Part shown: positions 56,843-64,000 of the stretch, one piece after another
Layout of the letters: each line of letters begins with the position of its first letter
How positions within the stretch are numbered: the first letter of the stretch is position 1
Source: Bacillota bacterium
Lineage (GTDB): Bacteria > Bacillota > Clostridia > Peptostreptococcales > Acidaminobacteraceae
Length of the DNA: 64,000 nt
Direction of reading: 5' to 3'
Assembly: GCA_020161295.1 (NCBI GenBank)
Contig: JAIUOA010000010.1
Coordinates: 30,557 to 94,556, forward strand
Notes under the pieces: generated by a model
What the model saw: only the letters and a program-made list of their open reading frames with translations
What the model was told of the DNA's origin: nothing
The model's database searches: none
Position numbers and translations under genes: made by a program

Positions 56843-57551
56843 CCATGAAAAAGTGATAGAAGGCTTTTATCAATACATTGGACAGTGCCATGTAGAAAAT
56901 GTTATTGAAGACTTTGATAACATTTCTAAAAATGCTCATGAAAATATTATACCTACGGAACTTGACGAATGGTTTTCAAAGTATGTTCTTAAAGCAAAAA
57001 AAATTGAACGAAGTAAATTATTTTGGCATCGTTTTAATTCGATATCAAAGCGTGTAGCAATCTTCACAGTTTTATTTGGAATTAGTGTTTTAGTCACAAC
57101 AATGAGTGTAGACGCATTCCGAATAAAACTTTTCAATATTTTTGTAGAGGTGACTGAGAAATATACAAGCATGAGCATAACTGAAAAAAATAAAGTAGTT
57201 GAAGAGGTAATCAAATGGGAGTCATATTTTGCCCCTGAGTTTATACCCGATGGCTATGAATTGTCAAATAATGAAAGTTTTGGAGAAGTAAAAATCTTAT
57301 ATTATTTAAATGATAAAGGTGATGAAATTCAGTTTTCTCAATCACCAGTAAATTTAGATTTTCAGATTGACACTGAAAATGCATTTGTTATTGATGTTGA
57401 GATTAAAGGTAATAAGGGTGTTTTAGTAGAAAAAAATAATATATCGACATTGATTTGGACTACTGAAGATAATACTTTTTATGTAATTGGAAAGGTAAAT
57501 AGAGAGTCTTTAATTAAAATTGCAGAAAGTTTAGATTTTTTTAGAAAATAG
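56832..57551 (+). CDS. DUF4367-type anti-sigma-like membrane protein
   Basis: 239 residues. A cytoplasmic N-terminal domain (1-72), one membrane helix (about 75-93, AIFTVLFGISVLVTT) and an outer domain with the DUF4367 pattern YFAPEFIPDGYELS, then FQIDTENAFVIDVEIKGNKG. The start at 56832 is set by AAGGAAG; it overlaps the sigma gene by 11 bases. By position and topology it should hold the sigma factor at the membrane until an outside signal releases it; this is inferred. Confidence 0.8.
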   Translation: MKDNHEKVIEGFYQYIGQCHVENVIEDFDNISKNAHENIIPTELDEWFSKYVLKAKKIERSKLFWHRFNSISKRVAIFTVLFGISVLVTTMSVDAFRIKLFNIFVEVTEKYTSMSITEKNKVVEEVIKWESYFAPEFIPDGYELSNNESFGEVKILYYLNDKGDEIQFSQSPVNLDFQIDTENAFVIDVEIKGNKGVLVEKNNISTLIWTTEDNTFYVIGKVNRESLIKIAESLDFFRK

Positions 57552-57562
57552 TGTAACAGATA

Positions 57563-57594
57563 CTCCTTTCAAACGTTTTATAGATTGAAAGGAG
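57563..57594 (+). promoter_or_regulatory. Hairpin sequestering the ribosome site of the secreted protein gene
   Basis: CTCCTTTCAA (57563-57572) is the exact complement of TTGAAAGGAG (57585-57594), which contains the AAAGGAGG of the next gene. It would limit translation unless opened. Confidence 0.6.
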
Positions 57595-57602
57595 GTGAAA
57601 AA

Positions 57603-58043
57603 ATGGATAAGTTTATATTAAAATTATGTACAAGTATGTTGGCACTTTTCATTTTGATTGCCATACCAACTTATGCAAATTCGAATGATCTGAAAAATGA
57701 GTATTCAGAACAAATAATTGTTCAACCATATTTCACGAATATTTCAATATTTCAGAATTTGTTTGATATTTCTTCTGATGGTAAAGTTTCAGTAACTGTT
57801 TACTTGACTGCTCAAAATGTTGATAGCGTTAAAGTAGATGCTAACTTACAGCAGTTTAAGAATGGTTTTTGGACAACAATTAAGAGTTGGTCAAATACTT
57901 CAGTTGGTACAAACGCGGGTCTTAGCGGAACGTATTATGTTGCAAAGGGTTACAATTATAGACTAGTTTCTAATGGAACTGTCTTTAAATCAAATTCTAT
58001 AATAGAAACAACTACTTTCACAAGTACATCAAAATCGTATTAA
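57603..58043 (+). CDS. Small secreted protein, DUF6147-like
   Basis: 146 residues. Signal peptide 1-26 with cleavage after YANS or ANS. The mature part is beta-rich with Ser/Thr and no cysteine: TNISIFQNLFDISSDGKVSVTVYLTAQNVDSVKVDANLQ, then GTYYVAKGYNYRLVSNGTV, which looks like the small secreted DUF6147 fold. AAAGGAGG lies eight bases before the ATG, inside a hairpin. Third gene behind the sigma/anti-sigma pair and a probable target. Confidence 0.7.
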   Translation: MDKFILKLCTSMLALFILIAIPTYANSNDLKNEYSEQIIVQPYFTNISIFQNLFDISSDGKVSVTVYLTAQNVDSVKVDANLQQFKNGFWTTIKSWSNTSVGTNAGLSGTYYVAKGYNYRLVSNGTVFKSNSIIETTTFTSTSKSY

Positions 58044-58079
58044 AAAACCGAAAATATATAAATGATGCTGGAGGGTTTT

Positions 58080-59426
58080 ATGAAGAACAATTATAGAAGT
58101 AAAATTTTAACTATGCTATTAGTATTGAGTTTATTAATTTTACCGGTTACTAGCTTTGCTCAATCAGAGTTAATTGTTGATAGTCGTAGTTTTGATAATA
58201 TGGGAAGCATTACATCAATGAAACTGGGCGAATCAAATAATTCATTTATGAAATCAAATCATAGTGACTATTTTGATTTTAGTGATGTAAAATTATCAAA
58301 TGATAGGTTAAATTTGAAGGGTTATGTAAATAACAAAGAATTCAATTTGATTGGAACACTTTATGCATCTGAAAACAGTAGTGATCTGATTGTCGGGAAT
58401 CTACTCGACACAACTAATCATTATGAAGTCCTGTATTTTGGACTTTCAACAAATCCGTCAGAAACACTTATTGTGAATTCTGAAACAAAAGATATTCTAA
58501 AGAAGAACGGCTATGCTGGATTTTTATATCTTAGAGATATCCAAAGTAACGATATGAAATTTATTGAGTTTAATCCAACGAAGATAATATCAAAGAATAA
58601 TTTCAAATCTATGCTGTCAAATTTACAAGTGTGTAATCATGAAGATCAATTTTGGTATGCAAAGATTTTGGAACCGATTGAGGTTAAAGAAGTCGATTTA
58701 CCTCTTGTAGAAAATATTGCATTATCGGAACCAAGGACTGAAGGCCTAATAGAATACAGGGGCTTGATTACTCCAATGGCTGCAACTTATCAAGACACCG
58801 TGTATACTTATAGTTATAATGTCAGTGGAGCTTATGTAGATGAGTCTATAAAGGTAAGGCATTATATTGATGGGCCAAGCACACTATACTCACAAGGTAC
58901 GTTTGTTGCAAAATTGATGATTGTTGAAGAAAAAACTGTAAGTTCGAACGTACCTAGTATGAATAGCAGTAATTCAAACATGAAAATAGGTACTTATGGT
59001 GATAGTCGTGTTGATGTGGCAACATCACCTGGGGATTATTTACAACAAGTGATTTGGGGTGGTACCTACTACAAACCAGGGAGCATAGACGTCCAAGTAG
59101 GGTGGAGTTATTCTCTTCCAGGTGCTAATATTGGTGTATCTGCTAACTATACAAACTCAAGCATTTATACGAGTCATACTTATAAGTCATTCGACAATGT
59201 TAATGGGACTTACGTTCGAAATGATGGCATAAAATGGACAAAACAAAAGCATCAATTAATTGACGTCAATCACAATTTTGATCATAGTTTTACTGTAAAT
59301 AAATTAAATACATCAGGAAATAAAACTTTTACAGCTAATTTTAGTTATGATGTTTCAAATGGCCTTAATTATACATGGGGAGGAATGCAGTCAAAAACAG
59401 TCACAAAATCTTACTATTGTAACTGA
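58080..59426 (+). CDS. Secreted protein of unknown family
   Basis: 448 residues with a signal peptide (1-26, ending SFAQS). The N-terminal half (about 45-210) is beta-rich and hydrophilic. The C-terminal half (about 240-448) is rich in Tyr, Ser, Thr and Asn with alternating strands (VQVGWSYSLPGANIGVSANYTNSSIYTSHTYKSF), as in beta-sandwich or pore-type exoproteins. I cannot assign a family. TGGAGGG precedes the ATG at 58080. It lies 36 bases after the DUF6147-like gene and is closed by a strong terminator. Confidence 0.65.
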   Translation: MKNNYRSKILTMLLVLSLLILPVTSFAQSELIVDSRSFDNMGSITSMKLGESNNSFMKSNHSDYFDFSDVKLSNDRLNLKGYVNNKEFNLIGTLYASENSSDLIVGNLLDTTNHYEVLYFGLSTNPSETLIVNSETKDILKKNGYAGFLYLRDIQSNDMKFIEFNPTKIISKNNFKSMLSNLQVCNHEDQFWYAKILEPIEVKEVDLPLVENIALSEPRTEGLIEYRGLITPMAATYQDTVYTYSYNVSGAYVDESIKVRHYIDGPSTLYSQGTFVAKLMIVEEKTVSSNVPSMNSSNSNMKIGTYGDSRVDVATSPGDYLQQVIWGGTYYKPGSIDVQVGWSYSLPGANIGVSANYTNSSIYTSHTYKSFDNVNGTYVRNDGIKWTKQKHQLIDVNHNFDHSFTVNKLNTSGNKTFTANFSYDVSNGLNYTWGGMQSKTVTKSYYCN

Positions 59427-59443
59427 CTTTAATTGAATATTAT

Positions 59444-59484
59444 AATACTGACCACAATCATAATGCCCATTGTGGTCAGTATTT
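59444..59484 (+). terminator. Terminator after the secreted protein gene
   Basis: AATACTGACCACAAT (59444-59458) pairs perfectly with ATTGTGGTCAGTATT (59469-59483). Confidence 0.88.
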
Positions 59485-59523
59485 ACATTAGTTTAAAATA
59501 TTGCATGAAAAGTGAGATGAATT

Positions 59524-60060
59524 ATGAATAAAAACAAGATTATCTTGATTTCTCTTTTAATCTTTATAATACTAGCCATTGCATTAATTTTCAAAAATAC
59601 TGGTTCAAATGAAACAGATTCTTACTATTACAAAATAAATACCGAAAGATTTAATTACCTGTTGAATACTTCAATTAATTCTTTGGAACAACTTCAGAGA
59701 AGTCTTAAAGACAAAAACAATTCTAGTTTAGATTCATTCAGCGAGCAGTTAAGTGATTGTATTGTAAATCTTAGAGAAACTGCAATAGCAATTGACTGCT
59801 TTGAAGCTGGATTCAATAGAAAAGACAACAAAATTATGTATGGCCTTAACCCTTTAGAGAGTCAATTTGTGGATTATTCAGATGTTTTGGCAAATCAAAC
59901 AAAATTGGAAACTCTAATCGTGGAGCTAGATAAAATAATTGATGATTTAAAAGCGATTCAGGAAGCAAAAATTTTTACTGAAAATAAATATGAAGAAATT
60001 AAAAGTAGGTGGAATTTAGTAATAGATAAATTATATTTTAAGCCTACTATTGGTTTATAA
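59524..60060 (+). CDS. Membrane-anchored hypothetical protein with coiled coil
   Basis: 178 residues. An N-terminal membrane anchor (about 5-23, IILISLLIFIILAIALIF), then an outer helical domain: LLNTSINSLEQLQRSLKDKN and LETLIVELDKIIDDLKAIQEA have heptad-like spacing. No known motif. The ribosome site is weak. It follows the terminator by 40 bases and may have its own promoter. Confidence 0.65.
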   Translation: MNKNKIILISLLIFIILAIALIFKNTGSNETDSYYYKINTERFNYLLNTSINSLEQLQRSLKDKNNSSLDSFSEQLSDCIVNLRETAIAIDCFEAGFNRKDNKIMYGLNPLESQFVDYSDVLANQTKLETLIVELDKIIDDLKAIQEAKIFTENKYEEIKSRWNLVIDKLYFKPTIGL

Positions 60061-60102
60061 ATTTCACTAATAATAGGATGAGAGCAAAACTAGAGGTGCG
60101 TA

Positions 60103-60388
60103 ATGGAAATTTGCATCACTCTAATATTAAAAGAAGCAAGAGGATTTGATAGATCATTTTCAACTAATGTATCATCCCTATTTGGAATCAGGATGAGAAC
60201 TGGCTTTTGAATGGTAGATTCGAAGAATCATTGAGGTACTGTCAGGACAATGGTCATATGATTTCTGAAGAAAAGAGTGCATTGTAGCATTTAGAAAAGA
60301 ATTAAAAAATCATTCATTATCAGAAATAAAAGGTCTAATAGACGATATTGAGCGAACTGGTTTCAAATACAGTGTGCGAGAACACTAG
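60103..60388 (+). pseudogene. Decayed small gene
   Basis: ATG 60103 runs MEICITLILKEARGFDRSFST, then the sense moves to another frame (QDENWLLNGRFEESLRYCQD) and again to VAFRKELKNHSLSEIKGLID, ending TAG 60388. The joined product would be about 95 residues. Family unknown; at least two frameshifts. Confidence 0.5.
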
Positions 60389-60409
60389 AACTAAATGCAA
60401 TAAGTAATA

Positions 60410-60461
60410 GAGGCAAAGTTTATTGGTCAACCAAAGCGACCAATAGACATTGCCTCTTTTT
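60410..60461 (+). terminator. Strong terminator
   Basis: GAGGCAAAGTTTATTGGTC (60410-60428) pairs with GACCAATAGACATTGCCTC (60438-60456) with two mismatches, then five T. Confidence 0.88.
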
Positions 60462-60482
60462 ATGTCCAAAGTGGATTTGAAG

Positions 60483-60512
60483 CCGGAGTCAAATAGCTGA
60501 CTCCGGTTTTTT
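60483..60512 (+). terminator. Second terminator before the surface protein gene
   Basis: CCGGAGTCA (60483-60491) pairs with TGACTCCGG (60498-60506), then six T. Confidence 0.85.
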
Positions 60513-60546
60513 CATATCAAAAATTAAACGAAAGGATGGAAACATT

Positions 60547-63500
60547 ATGAGACAGAAAGAAAAACGGATTGGTATTATTGCAATCGCCTTCTTGGTTCTG
60601 CTGTGTAGTGGAATCTATATTGCTTACCGACTTCATCCGGAAAGCTTTATAGGCAAGGACGAAATTATCACACGTGGCGAATACGCTGCAATTCTAGCTA
60701 AGGAGATCTCGCTGGATATCTCAAATTCAGAAAAGGAACCACCGAGTTTTTCAGACATCGATGGACACTTTGCTGAGAAGTACATCGAGGCATTAGTAGA
60801 TGCAGGATTTATAAATCCTTCAGATTACCCTGATGGCTTTCTCCCTGATGATCCAATCACTCGCTCCGAAATTATCAAACTGATAGTGAAAATTAAAGGT
60901 TTGGATGATGAAGCTGAGAACACAAAAGGACACAGTGGTTATAATGATCAATCGGACATCAAAGATGATGACAAAGGCTATGTAATCATTGGTCGTGAGA
61001 ATGGAATCATTGGTGATGAAGATGATGATAAAATCAGACCGTATGATCCGGCGACTAAAGGCGAAGCTGACAAAATGAATGAGAGCATTAACCCAAAGCC
61101 ACCACAAGAAAAGCCTACAAAACCTTCTCAAACAGCCGATACAACACCTGAACTTAGCACGCCGACAGATCCCACAGACCCAACCACAACGACAGAAGAG
61201 AACGTGCCACCTATTACACCAGCTCCGGATTATAGTGGTGGAAGTTCACATGATAATTCGGATAGAGATTCTTATCATCCAACAGCAGAGGTTAAATTTG
61301 AATTACCTCAGGTAGTCCACACAGATAATGATATTGAAGTGATGCCTGTGTGGAAATACATGAATGATTTCACTTGGACGTTGACTAAAACTGATGTCGA
61401 TGGTTCTGAAAAGGCTATTGATATGAAAGATGCTGTCACAGGAACACTTGGACTTGAAGGTGGCACGATTAAGTTTAAGGAACACGGTCAATATACTTTA
61501 ATAGCCACTGCTAAGAATACCAGAGGAAAAGAAACGGTACTATCAAAGCAAATCAAAGTATATCCAGTTGTCAATATGAGCTTTGCATTGCCGGAAAAAA
61601 CACACACTGACAAATCAACAACGATCTTATACTCATTGGAAAATCTATACGGAAACACTATTGAGTGGTCAGTAACGAAAGATGGAGAGGCTACTAATCT
61701 AGCGGATATCCTTGAAGGTGATCTTAACGATGAAGGCGGAACTTTTGCCTTTAAGAATAGTGGGGAGTATGGCTTAACTGCGTCAATTAAAGATGAAACT
61801 GGCCGTGTCTTTTCACATACGGAATCTACAAAAGTATACCCTGTTGCAGGGATTTCATTTGATATTCCGTCAGCATCTCATACAGACAAGGAAATTCATC
61901 TATCAACGGTCCTAACAAATGCGAATAACCTAAACGTTGAATGGAGCTTACAGAAAAATGGTGAAATAGCTGAACTTTCAAAAGATGTTGAAGGTAAGCT
62001 AACCAACGAAGGTGGGAATATTCGCTTTAAAGACAAGGGAGTCTATTTGCTCACTGGAAAATTAGTCGATGAAACGGGTAGAATGTTTGAATCTTCAAAG
62101 ACAATAACAATCTACCCCGTTGGTTCAGTTGGATTTTATGCACCTGAAATCACGCATACAGACAAGACAGTTCATGTAGAAACTAGGTTTGAACACCTTG
62201 GAGACGCATCAATTGAGTGGTCACTATTAAAAGATGGTGAAATAGTTGAAATTGAAAATGCGATTCAAGGTAATCTTTCTGACGAAGGTGGCTTTGTTCG
62301 CTTTGTAAATGATGGTGAGTATATTCTTAAAGCATCCTTCGCTGATAAAGCAGGGAGAAGTTATAGTTATTCAGCTCCAGTAAAAGTGTATCCTGTTCCG
62401 AGTATTGCTTACTCTTTGCCTGACGCTGCACACACAGATACATTAGTCCAAGTGGTCACTGAATCGTCTGAAATGGATGGACTTAATGTTGAGTGGTTGC
62501 TTGAGAATGGGTTTGGATTTCAAGATTTTGAAACATATGTTGATGGAACGCTCGATAATAGTGGTGGTTCAATAAAATTCAAACATGCTGGCACTTATGA
62601 ATTGATTGCTCGCATTACTGATGAAACTGGGCGAGTATTCTTATATGAAAATGGCGGTAAGATTGAAGTTCTGCCTGTGCTGAACATTTCATTTGAACTT
62701 CCAGAAACGACACATCTCGACCGAACTCTTGATATTAGAACAAGAGGCAATAACAATGTGCTGCCTGTGAAGTGGTCAATTATGAAGAACGGAGAGCAAG
62801 TAGAAATATCTGATGTTATCCAAGGAGAATTTAATGCCTACGGCGGACAAATTAATTTTATTGAAACTGGCGAGTATACGCTGACGTCATCGATGACAGA
62901 TGCTCTCGGAAGAGTATTCGCTTTTACAGCATCAACGACAGTATATCCAGTTCCAGAAATTTCACTTGATGTGCCAAAGATTTGGTACGTAGGTGAGGAA
63001 GGGACAATCAATGCTGCTGGTACTTATGTGAATGACCTCACTACGCAGTGGACCATCATAAAAGATGACGGGGGCTCTGAGCTATGTTCCAATTTTGCAA
63101 CGGGTGAGTTGAGCAAACAAGGTGGTAGCCTGATCTTCTCTTCGAAGGGTCAATATGAATTAATATTAACCATGACAGATTCTACAGGTAGAAGCTATGT
63201 AAAAAGTGGCATATTTACTGTTTACCCGGTTCCGAACATGGGCATTTCACTCACTCCGTTAACTTATAGTGGAGACAGCATTACAGCAATCGCTTCAGGT
63301 TCAGAACTTGATGAAATGAATATTGAGTGGCTACTGTCTATCGATGGAGCGGAAGAAAAGCCTTATACAGAATGCGCTACCGGTTCACTTGGGGCAAATG
63401 GTGGATATTTTAGAATGAACACCGAGATAACAATCGAAGTTAAGCTGATCGCAAAGGCTACAGATGTAAACGGCAGAGAATTTACTTTCAAATCAAATGA

Positions 63501-63912
63501 AGTGACAGTCAAGCCATTAGCAAACTTTAATTTTACGGTTCCTCAGACAGCGCATATTGGTGATAACCTAAATGTTTCAATGCTGTTCATCTCGGGACTC
63601 GAGGGAAGGACTTTAAACTGGTCCTTATCACAAGATAGTAATCCAGAAAGTTATTCAGGAGCATTATCAAATTTAGGTGGCAACATTGTCATCACCAAAA
63701 CCGGTAGCTTTATTTTGAGAGCAAGTTCGTTTGATAGCACAGGGAGAGAATTCAGTTATTCTAAAAGCATCTCCATTACAAATACCGCACCAAATAAACC
63801 TGTTGCAAGTGCTGTGGTAACAAGAACCGCACTGAATTCTAAGTTAAAGGTCAATATTACTGCTACAGCAACACGGTGTTTGTCAATAAAGTTGTCGCAA
63901 TTTCCTAAATAA
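60547..63912 (+). CDS. SLH-type surface protein with nine Ig-like repeats, frame broken at the end
   Basis: 1121 residues as read. Membrane helix or signal 8-26; SLH-like segments about 36-180 (ITRGEYAAILAKEI, SFSDIDGHFAEKYIEALVDAGFI, PITRSEIIKLIVKI); a Pro/Thr linker about 185-245; then nine repeats of about 92 residues (249-1080). Repeat boundaries fall at the VYPV motif near residues 339, 431, 523, 615, 709, 800 and 893 (KPL at 989). Each repeat has HTD near its start, EWS(L/V) in the middle, then a GG and GxYxL core, then D.xGRxF. Probable wall-anchored adhesin or stalk. The reading frame ends at 63912, but homologous-looking sequence (TVFVNKVVAI, then NNGSYDTDDSTEFSEISF) continues in two other frames to the window edge, so the C terminus is frameshifted. 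Confidence 0.8.
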   Translation: MRQKEKRIGIIAIAFLVLLCSGIYIAYRLHPESFIGKDEIITRGEYAAILAKEISLDISNSEKEPPSFSDIDGHFAEKYIEALVDAGFINPSDYPDGFLPDDPITRSEIIKLIVKIKGLDDEAENTKGHSGYNDQSDIKDDDKGYVIIGRENGIIGDEDDDKIRPYDPATKGEADKMNESINPKPPQEKPTKPSQTADTTPELSTPTDPTDPTTTTEENVPPITPAPDYSGGSSHDNSDRDSYHPTAEVKFELPQVVHTDNDIEVMPVWKYMNDFTWTLTKTDVDGSEKAIDMKDAVTGTLGLEGGTIKFKEHGQYTLIATAKNTRGKETVLSKQIKVYPVVNMSFALPEKTHTDKSTTILYSLENLYGNTIEWSVTKDGEATNLADILEGDLNDEGGTFAFKNSGEYGLTASIKDETGRVFSHTESTKVYPVAGISFDIPSASHTDKEIHLSTVLTNANNLNVEWSLQKNGEIAELSKDVEGKLTNEGGNIRFKDKGVYLLTGKLVDETGRMFESSKTITIYPVGSVGFYAPEITHTDKTVHVETRFEHLGDASIEWSLLKDGEIVEIENAIQGNLSDEGGFVRFVNDGEYILKASFADKAGRSYSYSAPVKVYPVPSIAYSLPDAAHTDTLVQVVTESSEMDGLNVEWLLENGFGFQDFETYVDGTLDNSGGSIKFKHAGTYELIARITDETGRVFLYENGGKIEVLPVLNISFELPETTHLDRTLDIRTRGNNNVLPVKWSIMKNGEQVEISDVIQGEFNAYGGQINFIETGEYTLTSSMTDALGRVFAFTASTTVYPVPEISLDVPKIWYVGEEGTINAAGTYVNDLTTQWTIIKDDGGSELCSNFATGELSKQGGSLIFSSKGQYELILTMTDSTGRSYVKSGIFTVYPVPNMGISLTPLTYSGDSITAIASGSELDEMNIEWLLSIDGAEEKPYTECATGSLGANGGYFRMNTEITIEVKLIAKATDVNGREFTFKSNEVTVKPLANFNFTVPQTAHIGDNLNVSMLFISGLEGRTLNWSLSQDSNPESYSGALSNLGGNIVITKTGSFILRASSFDSTGREFSYSKSISITNTAPNKPVASAVVTRTALNSKLKVNITATATRCLSIKLSQFPK

Positions 63913-64000
63913 TGGTAGTTATGATACTGATGATTCGACCGAATTTTCTGAAATTTCCTTCTCTGGATTTAGCCATACAGTTTCATGGAATTTCCAAGTT

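Larger units (their letters stand above)
60061..60546. other. Intergenic region with a decayed gene and two terminators
   Basis: 486 bases. It holds the pseudogene at 60103-60388, a strong hairpin at 60410-60461 and a second one at 60483-60512. The ribosome site AAAGGATGG precedes the next gene. Confidence 0.6.

Overview
The window looks like a chromosomal segment of a low-GC anaerobic Firmicute of the class Clostridia. The evidence is AGGAGG-type ribosome binding sites throughout, a cggR-gap-pgk-tpiA-gpmI-eno operon next to rpoN, a THF riboswitch in front of folT, a TTAACA-type Pho box, a membrane pyrophosphatase of the K+-dependent type, and a tmRNA tag ending in ALAA. I could not fix the genus from sequence alone.

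Positions 1-47000 are well-kept core genome with almost every frame intact. In order: a partial protein, an acyl-ACP thioesterase, a MATE pump and an ArsR/permease/thioredoxin-like cluster with a divergent DUF2703 gene; the phosphate regulon (phoP-phoR, terminator, Pho box, pstS-pstC-pstA-pstB-phoU); a cysteine desulfurase-like enzyme, a c-di-GMP pair (PAS-GGDEF-HD-GYP protein and PilZ protein) and pepF; folT under a THF riboswitch; nth, an enlarged FtsA-like protein, a DUF2225 protein, a histidine phosphatase, a CheX-type phosphatase and trmL; a Na/Pi cotransporter, trxB and trxA; a BMP-family nucleoside ABC importer; rpoN; the glycolytic operon with a CggR operator; then secG, hppA, rnr, a HAD phosphatase, smpB and ssrA.

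From the 3' end of ssrA (46938) to the end of the window the character changes. The DNA becomes AT-rich and accessory, gene density falls, and there are pseudogenes, insertion sequences and genes for secreted or surface proteins. It holds a gene with two in-frame UGA codons at probable Trp positions, a decayed sigma-factor gene, a lipoprotein, a double-psi beta-barrel protein, a TcdR/UviA-like sigma factor, an IS21 element with a TAGG target duplication next to a damaged IS3-family element, an ECF sigma/anti-sigma pair followed by three exported or membrane proteins, and a giant SLH-plus-repeat surface protein that loses its frame near the window edge. Two related copies of a structured element of about 148 bp lie upstream of the decayed and the intact ECF sigma genes.

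Functionally, the first part joins phosphate sensing and uptake (PhoPR, Pst, NptA-like carrier), central glycolysis under sugar-phosphate control, thioredoxin redox chemistry and ribosome rescue. The last 17 kb looks like an island at the tmRNA gene, carrying cell-envelope and extracellular functions under dedicated sigma factors.
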